A stretch of DNA of 25,830 nt from Hamiltosporidium magnivora (Eukaryota > Microsporidia > Dubosqiidae), in contig PITI01000063.1 of assembly GCA_004325065.1 (NCBI GenBank), forward strand, positions 1-25,830. Reading direction: 5' to 3'. A program made the translations under genes and the position numbers. Below, piece by piece: positions 11,901 to 22,262 of this stretch. Under the pieces are notes generated by a model that saw nothing but the letters and a program-made list of their open reading frames with translations, ran no database searches and was not told the DNA's origin. Within the stretch, counting starts at the first letter, position 1; the number at the start of each line of letters is the position of its first letter.

Positions 11901-14050
11901 TTGTATAGCCAGTCAAGAATACCAAATAAAATATATGCATTCATATTGTTATAAAATTTTGACGAATATACTTTTCATTAATATAAACTATACGTAATGC
12001 TTAATACATTATTCTAAACCCAAATGAACTAATATATTTTTCTCCACTTGCATTAAAGATATAAAATTATATTTAAACTTATAAAAACATATAACATTAC
12101 ATTTTCCGCCGCAAAAAAACAATCCTTCTGAAACAAGACTAAATATTTCTGCCCATAGTTTATTCTACAATGAAAAACATCATTCTCTAATAGACGTTCA
12201 ATTGTAGTTAAATGGCATAAATAATAAACAAGATTCCCAATATTTCGTTGCAATGCCGAATTAAATATAAAAAAACTTTTATATGAAAACGTGTCACATT
12301 TTTTTAGAGCCCTAAATGGTTTACAAAAAATCTTTTAAAGTATGATATTTTTTATTGCTTATAGCAAGAAAATATGCCAAATTTATATCATTTTCTATAT
12401 TATTGTTATAGTTCTTCTATTCCATTTTTGCAATCTTAACGATTTATAGTTTAATTTTGCGCTTGGAAAACCTAAACTTTAAATATAAATATAAGTTTTT
12501 TTTTTGTCTATCTATGATAAATAAATGACCTGGATAATTATACAAGTATTTCACAATAAAACTAACGATTCTAAGAACATTATTTGAAAGTTCAAAATCT
12601 AAATCTGCCTAAATATATTTGTTCTTTTGTAATTTTATTTTTCTGTTTTGTAGCATTCCAGAAAAAACAAACAATTGCAATTCTTACACCAAAAATAGAA
12701 AGCTTAAATTACGCTCAAAGGATTAAATATGTGAAATGAAATTATAAAGCACAGTGATTGGTGGCAAAATAGCATAACGCAAGTATTTTGATTTGATAAA
12801 GTAATATCAAGTTAAGCTGTATAGAGACGTTATGCATTAGGAATGCAAGTTATTGCAATATTCTATAAACAACAGACAAATAAACCATTTTTTTGTTTTT
12901 TTCCGAATAAGTCTCTAAAGTATCTTAATATTGGTAGAGTTTACTGTTTCTATTCTAATCGCACCAACACGCAATTTCAGACTGAATATTCTATTTTTTT
13001 ATGATATGATATGTCATCAAATGCTTTTTAAACATAGATTCTATGGTAAAAATTTTAACATTTTATATACGGGTTTGCCTTTTATAACATTTAATCTAAC
13101 CTAACTCTACTCTTTTTAAGAATCCATAAACTATATGATTAAAATTAATAAAAACAAAAATTTGCATTTATTACGTATGTAGTAAATAACTATAATTAAT
13201 GGTTGAAACAATGTTGTATTTCCTTTGAGCAAAAAGTAAAAGGCATTAGAACAAAACATTATAATTATTGCGCTAAAACCTTGCTTTTGGTATTGAAATG
13301 TTAAATGATAATCAATTTTTTTAAGATTCGATTTAATCATTTTATTTTCTATAGATCGATTATTTTTTTATACATTTTATTTAAATATTAAAAAAGATTT
13401 GAAACAGATCCTAAAATAAGATTAGAAACACTTTTGGTAGATCGAACTTAAAGATATATTATGGACATTTTTACAAACCAAACAATATATGCCTTATCAT
13501 ATATTTTTTTGCACCATATTCTTTCAGTCATATTATCATAATACATGTTTATTAAATTTTGAAAATAAATAAATAATCTATTTATAAATTTATACTTAAA
13601 TTTAGCAAAAGTATCCAATGTTTTTTCAAAAAGTTTCGGCATTAAACAATCAAGCAAACATAAGTCAAATCTTCGGATTTTAGATATAATTTTCAAAACG
13701 GTTAAATTCCAAAGCGAAGAATACAGAGTGCAGGAAAAAAAACAAAGAAATATCGTTTAAACAACAAAATTGTCCTAGTATTTAGCCAAACAAACTCTTG
13801 ATTTTCATGCATAAAAAAGGTTTAGCCACATTTTTTTAACATGGAATACCGATAAAATTGATATCGATTTCTTTACATGGTAAGAAAACATAGAAACATA
13901 CTGATTCATTATAGACATTCATACAGCTTTCTTTTAAGATATGCTGAAAATTGTCTCATATATTCACTAGAATGTAAATTTTATCGTTTTTTCACTAATG
14001 TTTATATTTATATCATATATTTTTTTTAATTAGGTTAATGCTTTCTTTAA
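8996..14050. other. AT-rich region without a supportable gene
   Basis: This is the longest featureless block before the RNA island. Three minus-strand open frames of 66-82 codons (12053-12253, 13131-13340, 13448-13696) lie in it. For two I counted G by codon position: 14, 9 and 11 for the first and 11, 9 and 12 for the third, so neither shows the first-position excess expected of a gene. No tRNA-like cloverleaf, tandem repeat array or GC-rich island was found. Confidence 0.55.
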
Positions 14051-14057
14051 AACCCTA

Positions 14058-14372
14058 TCTTGGTTTATCTCCAGGTTTACATAAAAGAATAAATAAGTTT
14101 TTTATAGTTCTACTTATTCCCATTATGCCGGAAGCAGAATTGGCTTGGAGTATTACCTGCTTGTCGTAGGAGGCTATTAAAAAAGATTGGTCTTCCAGAT
14201 TGGTGGTTAGCGTAGGGCTACAACTCGCCCATTAAAACAACCTTGTTACGAGACCAAAACAAGTAATTGAACCCACGGAAAAGAGACCGGTGAAAAGTAT
14301 TACTTGGAAAGCTAAAGCTCAAAAAGGGCTGTAGTTCAGAGGAGGAATAATCATACCTAGCATTTTTTTTTT
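14058..14372 (+). ncRNA. Structured non-coding RNA candidate, about 305-315 nt
   Basis: This GC island has 102 G/C in 240 bases at 14121-14360, against about 23% around it. In AT-rich genomes such islands are often stable RNA genes. The 5' part (14062-14072) can pair with the 3' part (14341-14357), closing the molecule with bulges. Inside lie these helices: 14092-14098 with 14112-14118 (7 bp); 14132-14137 with 14157-14162 (6 bp); 14187-14193 with 14251-14257 (7 bp), enclosing GGGC/GCCC at 14215-14230; 14260-14267 with 14299-14306 (8 bp), enclosing CACGG/CCGGTG; and 14316-14320 with 14326-14330 around AAAAA. Ten T at 14363-14372 look like an RNA polymerase III terminator and favour the + strand. 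Eukaryotic RNase P and MRP RNAs share this layout: a closing helix, a 5' hairpin, a GGAAG-type element (14130-14134) and a conserved 3' element just before the closing strand (TTCAGA, 14335-14340). That match is loose and the long-range core helix is not convincing, so the class is inference. No open frame is present on this strand. The exact 5' end is a guess. Confidence 0.6.
14363..14372 (+). terminator. Run of ten T, likely RNA polymerase III terminator
   Basis: Ten consecutive T follow directly after the last paired bases of the RNA candidate. RNA polymerase III stops at runs of four or more T. Long T runs are common in this AT-rich window, so the evidence is its position at the end of a GC-rich folded segment rather than the run itself. 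Confidence 0.5.
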
Positions 14373-17300
14373 ACAAATGAGTTGAAAAAGTTCAAGACAC
14401 AAGCAAAATAGGATCTCTATTATAAAATTCAATATGGATATGTAACAAAATCTTAGCAGATTTTAATAATTTTTTGTAATTTTCAGTATAATCATTTGCT
14501 TTATTATTTATGAACCATCAATATTTAACCATAATTCCGCATTAAAACATCGTATATAAGTAGTTTGAACCAAGAACACACAATGTATTATAATATAATT
14601 TCTAATTTTTCATAGCAGCAAAAAAGGGACTCTTTTATGCGAAGATATCTGATATTTAATCAACTTATAAAAAATAATTTTTTTCTCTTCTTTTAACAGC
14701 CCAAATTTTCAAAAATCACAAATAAATACATGTGTTCTACATACTATTAACGATATGCTAATATTTAGTAATTTTTATAGATTTTTGTAAAAAACGCAAA
14801 GAATTCGTGCGAATTTGGATTATGGATTGACATATTTTAGACTTTTATAAGTAAATTTACATAACCATATTTATTCTTTAGTTTTAATGCTTCTGTTGTC
14901 TTTCGCTTTCAATACTATCAAATTTTCAAATTTATTAATATTAATATACTTTATTTAATTTTTCGAACATATGACTTTGTTTCGGAAATGCTAAATTGAT
15001 ATACGAAATTTTGGTGTCCAGTTTTATAACTTAAGCTTTAATAGGATTGTTTATGATAATCTTCGTATTCGTTTAAAGTTTAAGAAAGGTTATAAATACA
15101 AAAATGTAATTCTAACTAAGTCTAACAGAATTTTCGACAATTTTAGGCTAGTAAATCGAAGCTGGATAAGGACTATATTAGATATGGAATTTAAATAGAA
15201 GCTATATTTGATAGATTAATTATGTTATAAATATTTAAACACTAGAAATGTATAGAATAAGTCAACCAAATGTAAATTTCAGGGTTTTTTAAATCATAGT
15301 GTAAGAAAAATAAAAAGCGTACTCTTCAATGGGTATGAGATAATTCCTTTGTAAATAGCAACTAAGATATTGCTTATTACGTATACAATAATAATTAATC
15401 CGAAATGAAATTAAAGACTAAAAAAATAATACAAATTGTAGATTTTATGGCAGAATACTATTAAAAATTAAGTATCAATCTAATAGTTTTGTTCAATGTC
15501 TTGTCCCATTTAATTAAGCAGAAGATGATATATATTGTATTGCAAGAGGTAATCGAACCTGTTTTAATTCCAGTTGAAAGAAACGGAAAGTATTTTTGAA
15601 TTTTAAATTGATTCTTTTCCGATCGGCAAACCAAGTGTTGAGTGTATATTATTTATTTTTAACAGTAAAATTACTACCTCCAATTTTTTTATATATTCTT
15701 AAAACCAAATCAACTAAAAATTGTTTCATGGTATAAATTAAAAATTAAATAAATATATAGTTGCACCAAAATAGTTGTAAGATAAGTCATGAAAAATCTT
15801 ACAGCGAAACAAAATACCCTATGTTTTATTTTATAATATCAAATATCGATATCTGGAATTAAATTCACAAAAAAACATTGTTGCTTAAATTTTTAATATA
15901 CTCTGAAAATTTTTTATCTTTTACAAATATTTAAACATTCGTTAAAATCTATTCCAAAATACAGAATAATACAAGAGATTTTAAATGTAAATTGAATGCT
16001 CCTAATTTCAAGATAGAGGTTTCAAAAACCCTACATGCAAAATATTCTATGTATTTTGCGTTATATATAATTATAGAACAACAAAGGAATAGTTTAACTA
16101 ACGGTAACATGTAATTTCAATATATTATTGCATCATAATATGTAAATTTTATATTCATGCCTAATTTTATAATTTTAATAATATATAATTGATTACAATT
16201 TCAAGGAGGCTGTTTCTCTATAACCCTATTTGTCAAATATTTTTTAGTCAACAAAAGCTGGAATAAATATTTTCTTTTTATGTCAACTTATAAAATTTAA
16301 CATATCTCTTACTTTATTTTTAAAGAATTTTAACTCCAAAAATTTTCTTCATCAATGATATTCTGGAAATATATTTTAAATATTTATATAATGAGCAGAT
16401 AATTTCATAAAAGGTAAGCAAGAATTTCTTATTTACAACCATAAATAAAGTGAACTTTCATGTTTTAAAATATACATTTTAAACAAAACAAAAAAATACA
16501 ATCAACTTTAACTATTATAAACAAACTAAAAAAATACGTAGATTTACTTTGAATATTTTTAGAAAAAATATTTTTAAGGTTACTTTTTATTTTTTTGTTT
16601 ATTTTATCGAGTTTTAAATTGTGCTTAATGGAGCTCTACAAAACAAAAATTTATTCAAATTTATTTAAATTTAAATTTTTTTATCCTTGAAAGCCTAAAT
16701 ATAAGTATTATATCTACAAAAAAAAAGCTTGTTTTTGATAATCTTTGATTTTAAATATTCTCTCTTTATGTAATCATAGCGCAGACAAACCAGAAATTAT
16801 AATATGATATTATATCTTCATAAAAAAACAAAATTGTAATTCCTTCTTAAATCGTTCTTTATATTTTATCAGAAATTATAATATTTCTAGAAGTTCAGAA
16901 TTTGAATTACCGTTTTACTTTAATGTTATTTGAAACATCTTTTGTGGCTCATAATTGCCACTAAATTTTTTTAAGTTTACATGCCGATTCGCCGTTGAAA
17001 ATAAACCTTCAAATGTCATGAAATGATCGCATCTATAGTTTTAAGATCAAATGGTTTTATTCGGAAATATATTATATGTAGTAAATTATGTTTGAATAAC
17101 TCATAAAAACGTTATAAAATTAATAAACCTTAATAAATAATAGGAATGAGAAAAATATGAGCAAGTTTAAATTTCTTGCCAAATATTTAAAAATTAAATG
17201 ACTTTTGTTTAGACTTTCATTTTTATTTTTGAATTGAAAAAGCTATCAATATATTTCAGTTTGTATCACATAGATTACAAATGAACACAGATATACCTAT

Positions 17301-18480
17301 AGAACATACAAATTAACCTTTACGTATAAGAAAATGGCATCTTATTATAATCTTTTACCGCAAGTCTCTTAATAAACGATATTCATAGGAGAAAATACCG
17401 ATCATAAATTTATTATTTGAAAAGTTCAAAAACGTTTTATAATTTGCAATCATCTTTGTATCACAATAAATTTTTATTTGTCTTTTTGGTCTAGAATACT
17501 TTCATGCGAGTATATAACACTTCAAACCGGTTTCCATTAAAAAAATATAAGACTCAATCAGATTAAATATGTAAACAATCAAATAAGTCATATAAATTAT
17601 TCTAGCCAAAAGTAATTAATTTTAAATATTTAGTTAATATCATTTTAAATAAATTAAACACCAAATTAAATTGAGAAAATTAAAAAAAAAAATAATTTAA
17701 TATTTTTATAGCTGTAATAAGCGTAAAGCGTTGAAAAATATTGAGGTCTGTCAATTATGTATATTTAAGAAAATTCGATTAGATAATTAAGCATGCTGTA
17801 AATCCATGATTTGAACAGAATCTAATATATCGTAATATTGCTCTTTTTTATTTACAAATGTTTTATATAAGCATATGTACAAACAAATGTTACATTCGCT
17901 TTATAACGATTCCAAAAATAGTTTAAAAGAAGTTTTAACTCATAGGTTACAAATATTGACTGATAATTTTAGCAAGAAATAAATACAGATTTATCCAGAG
18001 AATATAATATTATAAAACTATATGTTAAAACAGGAATAACCATCCCAAGAACTATCTTTTTAAGAATTATAAAATGAACTCAGAATTATATATCGTTGTA
18101 TTTTTGGTTTAATACAAACTATGCACCATTATCAGATATTTTATGGACATGTATGATGTGTGAAAATCTCAAATTAAGTAAGCTTGTATAGAGATTTTTT
18201 AAAGCTCTTTATTCACTATAATATAACCCAAGTTTTGAGCTACAAACAATTTTACTGTAAAATCAAGAATAACAAGCTATTTTAATTTGTTATATAAATC
18301 AGCTAATGGTGAATACAAAAAGGTATAAATGTAGGGAATCCAAAGCAGCCAATTAATCAACAATATATAATTAAATGATGTTTCAATTTTTATAAATCAC
18401 AATCTAAGTCCGAAATATATCTTTGCAAGAATTTTTTTTTGTAAGAAAACTAAGAGAAGAAATGAATACTATTTGTCTCA
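14373..18480. other. AT-rich region without a supportable gene
   Basis: No open frame above about 60 codons, no RNA gene and no clear repeat is visible. A weakly GC-richer patch at 16981-17040 (22 G/C in 60) has no motif I recognise. Sequence around 16640-16680 is low-complexity ATTTAAATTT-type DNA. Confidence 0.6.
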
Positions 18481-18600
18481 AAGCCCAAAGGTAGATTGTG
18501 AGCTGCGATCACAAACAGGCAATTGACAATTACAATTCCGGGGAAGCTTATATCTTGCTTAATTAGCAGTTAAATCTCCTCAAATGAAAAGGCTTCGGAT
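18481..18600. other. GC-richer patch with a small perfect hairpin
   Basis: The first 60 bases hold 26 G/C and the next 60 hold 22, clearly above the surrounding DNA. TTGTGA at 18496-18501 and TCACAA at 18509-18514 form a perfect 6-bp stem around GCTGCGA. I find no closing helix, snoRNA boxes or T run that would make this an RNA gene. It could be a small structured RNA, an exon piece or a chance fluctuation. Confidence 0.2.
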
Positions 18601-19861
18601 AATACTCTAAAAGCTACTGATTATATAATAGCTATTTATCTATGTAAAATCTAGAATATAAGTTACAAATAAGGTAAAAAAAATAATATTTAGTGCAAAA
18701 AAATAAATGCTATATATTCGAAAAAATGTAAAATTATAAAGATCGCCAAAGAATTTCTATACCGACCAAATATTTTTAAACTATTAATTTATGCAAGTCT
18801 ATTCTTTTTTTGGCTTGAAATTCTAGGAAAGTCTTAGCTAAATTCCTACAAAGTAAGTACATGTAAGAAAACTGAACTTTTGTCTAATTTCATTATAAAT
18901 TAGATAATTCTATAGTATATATTTATTTTAAGAAACAAGACTCATAACAATTTTTGTGAAAATTAGTATTTATTCGTTATTTTTATATATAAAAATCGTT
19001 TTACTGCAAAAAAAACATCATAAAACACGAATTCGGTATTTTTTACACTTCATTGGCCCCAAAATAAAAGCAAAAAATTCAACTTTTTTTATTGCTGATT
19101 TTAACGATTGTTCCCAATTCTTATTCTATTAGAATCAAAGTATGGGGTACTTCTTCAATTGCACATGTAAAATAAATCATTTTGAAGGTGAGAATCAGAG
19201 CCGTCAATAAAAAGAACGGAAATTCTCTTATTAAATTGTGAAAGTAGAAACAGAGTAAAGAAATATAAGCAATGCACACAAAAAACCATCCATACGATCT
19301 TATAGATAAAACAGATTCATATTCCAGTCAAATATAGATACTACATAATATTACAAATCATTCAACTTAGCTTTGCCCAATTACCCATCTCATTTTTAGT
19401 CAAAGCTTCGACTTATAGAAATCGCTAATATAAAAACTTTTTATAAAGACCATTCCCACAAGAATTTGGCTCACGGTACAGTTTACAATATTCATTCTGT
19501 AATATCACAGAATAAATGTAAGTAAATCATGTATTTATAGTACATAAATATTTATAAAAGAATGCTTCAAACTAGCCTAACAAAGCTTTAAAGGCCCTTC
19601 ATAAGAAAATATATTGTATCCACACTTTATAAATGCGGGAATACTCAGCAAGCAAAAGTCGGAAAATATAAGGCGCAAAACTATAAATGTTGTATTTAAA
19701 ATCAGGATTGTCTCACAAAGTCATGTAACCCGACAGACCTAGTGTTAAATATCTGCCTAAGATAACTGCTTGCGTATAATAGCAGTAGTTTCCCTATATT
19801 AAATCTATTTAGACAATTTGAACCCAAAAGCCATTTATTCCATTGTTCGATTTCCAAACCC
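18601..19861. other. AT-rich region without a supportable gene
   Basis: No feature is supported. The frame that becomes coding-like after 19862 can be read upstream to 19142 without TGA, but it contains many TAA and TAG. Its first-position G count there (30 in 240 codons) equals that of the neighbouring frame (31), so the coding-like signal does not extend into this block. Confidence 0.5.
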
Positions 19862-20345
19862 CGAATCATATTGGGAATTGCATTTAATTAAGCAGAATCC
19901 GAAGACTTAGTATAACCTAAACCACAAGAATATTTTATTTCTGTGCAGATTAACTATGACGAAGTTACATAAAGAGAGCTTAAACTTGTTTTGGCAGAAA
20001 AAGCCAATGTCTCCGAGTTCTTTATTTTCAAAAAACTCGCCGAGACTGCTCGTGAGCACGAAAACTTGGGTCATTTTAACCAAAGAGAGAACAAACAACA
20101 AGCTATCGTAGTTATAATTATAATAGTAAAACTAAGCTACTCTCTAATAAAATAAACGGTCTTTTTATGTTTACAGAAAAAAACCTTACATAACAACTAA
20201 AATTTACTTTAAAAACAAAACAATGCCTTCAACTTGTCTTGAGGTGAGTTTTTTCATAAATTTTTATGGCCTCACATCAAGCATGTTGTGAATTATGATG
20301 AAATAGCTTACTCTAGATTCATAGAAGATAATAAGAATGATGACA
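19862..20345 (+). pseudogene. Coding-like segment interrupted by stops
   Basis: In the frame starting at 19862, 41 of 160 codons to about 20340 begin with G, against 18 and 12 in the other two frames, a strong codon-like periodicity. It peaks at 19862-20101 (26, 10 and 6 in 80 codons) and again at 20282-20341 (7 of 20). The frame is broken by TAA at 19889, 19913, 19970, 20153, 20198 and 20210, and by TGA at 20240. The longest stop-free part is 19973-20152 and includes RELKLVLAEKANVSEFFIFK. There is no ATG in that part and I recognise no family. A shorter ATG frame (starting 19956) and an antisense frame (19907-20101) overlap it, and the antisense codons lie exactly in register with this frame. 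TTTTATTTCTGTGCAG, ending at 19948, resembles an acceptor splice site, so exons are possible. A decayed gene, exon pieces, reassigned stop codons or chance all remain open. Confidence 0.22.
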
Positions 20346-20986
20346 TAACACATATACCATGTATTTAACCTTTTATTTACCCAACTTCTTTAGCTCGTAT
20401 TTTTGCAGATTAAAGTTGATTGCTGTATATTTATTTATAACTGTGAAGTTGTGTAAGTTCTATGGCAATTATTTTATAATCAGGAAATTTACAGCATTAC
20501 GAAACTTCACTATGATATAGCGAAAATAATATGTTTTTTTAGAAGATTATAAACCGGTTTATTTTTCTATTGACCTAGGTGTTAGATTCTATACCCAATG
20601 CTACAAAATGACTCTCGAATGCAGGCTAATACCGAGTATATCAACGTCTAGGAAAAAAGGTAAACAAACATTATAATACGCAATTCCAAAATATGATATG
20701 AAAAATTTTAGTTTTGGCTTGTAATTGTTTTACAATAAGCTAAAAAAACCTTATTTATTTCACATTAAATAAACATTAAGGAAGCAATCTTAAAGTAGCC
20801 TATATTTTATACGAGAAAAGCTCATCATAGTAAATTACTGTTGAATATTTTAACAATTAATTAATTTAATTATCAGAATTCTGTGTTGGTAATTCATACA
20901 TTCGTCAATAGTGCAATACCAAAATAAAATATTCATATTTTACTATAAAACTAAAAAATTATCAACAAAAAGATAGAAGAAAAATC
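20346..20986. other. AT-rich region without a supportable gene
   Basis: No gene is supported. A less AT-rich patch at 20571-20655 (23 G/C in the 60 bases from 20581) contains CCTAGG and no recognisable motif. Sequences matching snoRNA box C (ATGATGA) occur at 20295 and near 20336, but no box D (CTGA) lies at a suitable distance downstream. Confidence 0.5.
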
Positions 20987-21000
20987 ATATATATATATAT
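20987..21000. repeat. (AT)7 microsatellite
   Basis: Seven perfect AT dinucleotide units. Short AT microsatellites are expected in DNA of this composition; no function is inferred. Confidence 0.9.
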
Positions 21001-22141
21001 TTGGCTTATCTTTATTATATAAGTTATTTATGATTTGTTGAGTAATTTCAAACAGGAAAAAGAGGAAAACGAAGATATGTTCGAGTAAATGTTTTGGTAA
21101 AATCCATCATCTCCTGTTTATTGATATCCTTAAACTCTTATAGTCGAGGAACCAACCCTAGCTTCAAGCAATAGGATATTACAATTCTTCTTGCTAAAAG
21201 TAAAGCCAGAGCTTAATATAAAAATAGTACAAATAATACATAGTGTGTAGAGACTAGAGATTTACAAAAATAAGATGGTTCTTAAAACCTTTTAGCAATA
21301 ACAATAAATTTAAATGTGAACCTATCCCTAGGTTTATGTCTTAAGCCAAAGAAAACTGAAAAAGACGAACAAACATGTCTTCTTCAATTTAATGCACGAA
21401 ATTACTTCAATGAGAGTTATGAGCATGTTATATCGTTAATATTTACAATGTGAAAGAAATATAACTTGAACCGGCTGTTTTTTTAAGTCAGATGCTGCTC
21501 TATGTGCAAAGTGTTAAAAACATAAATGAATTTTAGACAGTGTAAAAATCGATTTCTGATATCAGACCCGAACTCTAAAATGATCTTCCCGGTTTTGAGT
21601 TCTAAATCCGACTTGTCTTTAGAATTCTTGCCCTTCTAAAGACGATATATTGTGAGAAAAACAACTAAATCTATAAAGGTAAATGATACCAAACCTTAAA
21701 TTGCTCTCCATATAGCTCATCACATTTAAAATGTGGCAATAGTTTTTATAGAAATAAATTTTAGCAAAACTACAACCAAAATGTTATTTAACTAAATAGA
21801 TAACACAAAATATATTTCAAGTCATAGATTGAGGAAAACGGATAGACGTTTTGGCGAGTCCCTGATACAAGATAGAATAGAAAAATTAAGCCAAATAATA
21901 AGCAGTTTCTGTTATATCCAAGATAAAGTTGTATTCTTAGTATAGAAAAAGAGTGTAAGATTGATTGGTCTCTTTAAAGTTTATGTAACATTTAGCTAAA
22001 TAGAAAAAAGAGCATGAATATTCTAATACTCGATACAATGAAGCGGTTAGGTATTTCATTGTAAGTATCTTTTAATTATTATACGTTTAAGTTGTCAAAA
22101 CGAATTAAAAGTTATCTAATTCAAAAAATTGTTACAATTAA
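21001..22141. other. Mildly less AT-rich region, no supportable gene
   Basis: This block is less AT-rich than most of the window and looks gene-like at first sight. If all three stop codons are read as amino acids, two overlapping + frames both give plausible proteins. Over 21061-21480 first-position G counts are 25, 23 and 17 in the three frames, with stops in every frame, so no frame is favoured. It may be old degraded coding or mobile DNA, but this cannot be shown here. Confidence 0.45.
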
Positions 22142-22262
22142 TTAAGCAAGACTAAGGCTGGATGTCTAGACGGGCACCAGGTATATAAATTCTAGCCAGG
22201 AAATATAAGAATTATACATATTAACGTTGGAATCTCCTTAAGGGACTCGCTTAAGACCTTTT
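22142..22262. other. GC-rich patch with two hairpins, possible RNA or remnant
   Basis: The 60 bases from 22141 contain 27 G/C, among the highest local values outside the RNA island. GGCTGG (22156-22161) can pair with CTAGCC (22192-22197), and CTTAAG at 22237-22242 repeats at 22250-22255 around GGACTCG to give a 6-bp stem. On the minus strand a small hairpin (22127-22139) followed by six T (22124-22129) could end a transcript. No conserved RNA motif is recognised, and the hairpins are short enough to be chance. Confidence 0.2.

Noticed and set aside
12053..12253. 66-codon minus-strand open frame with a plausible-looking peptide
   Set aside because: The G bias is weak (14, 9, 11), there is little C at position 2, and no neighbouring gene or recognisable domain supports it.
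13448..13696. 82-codon minus-strand open frame, the longest in the window
   Set aside because: G occurs 11, 9 and 12 times at codon positions 1, 2 and 3, so there is no coding signature; its length is expected by chance here.
14238..14252. Minus-strand TCGTAACAAGGT, identical to part of the conserved 3' end of small-subunit rRNA
   Set aside because: Only about 12 bases match. The flanking sequence does not resemble the rRNA decoding region, and the T run supports the opposite strand as the transcript. A database alignment would settle it.
14326..14361. tRNA-like start (GGGCTGTAGTTCAGAGG resembling an A box)
   Set aside because: No anticodon arm, T arm or 3' acceptor strand follows; these bases are better used in the hairpin and closing helix of the larger RNA candidate.
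15541..15600. Minus-strand tRNA T-loop-like sequence (AATCGAACCTG)
   Set aside because: Only about 3 bp of T stem can form, and no acceptor or anticodon stems are found at the right spacing.
18497..18513. CRP-like operator (TGTGA, spacer, TCACA)
   Set aside because: The spacer is 7 bases rather than 6, no promoter or gene adjoins it, and nothing else in the window suggests bacterial DNA.
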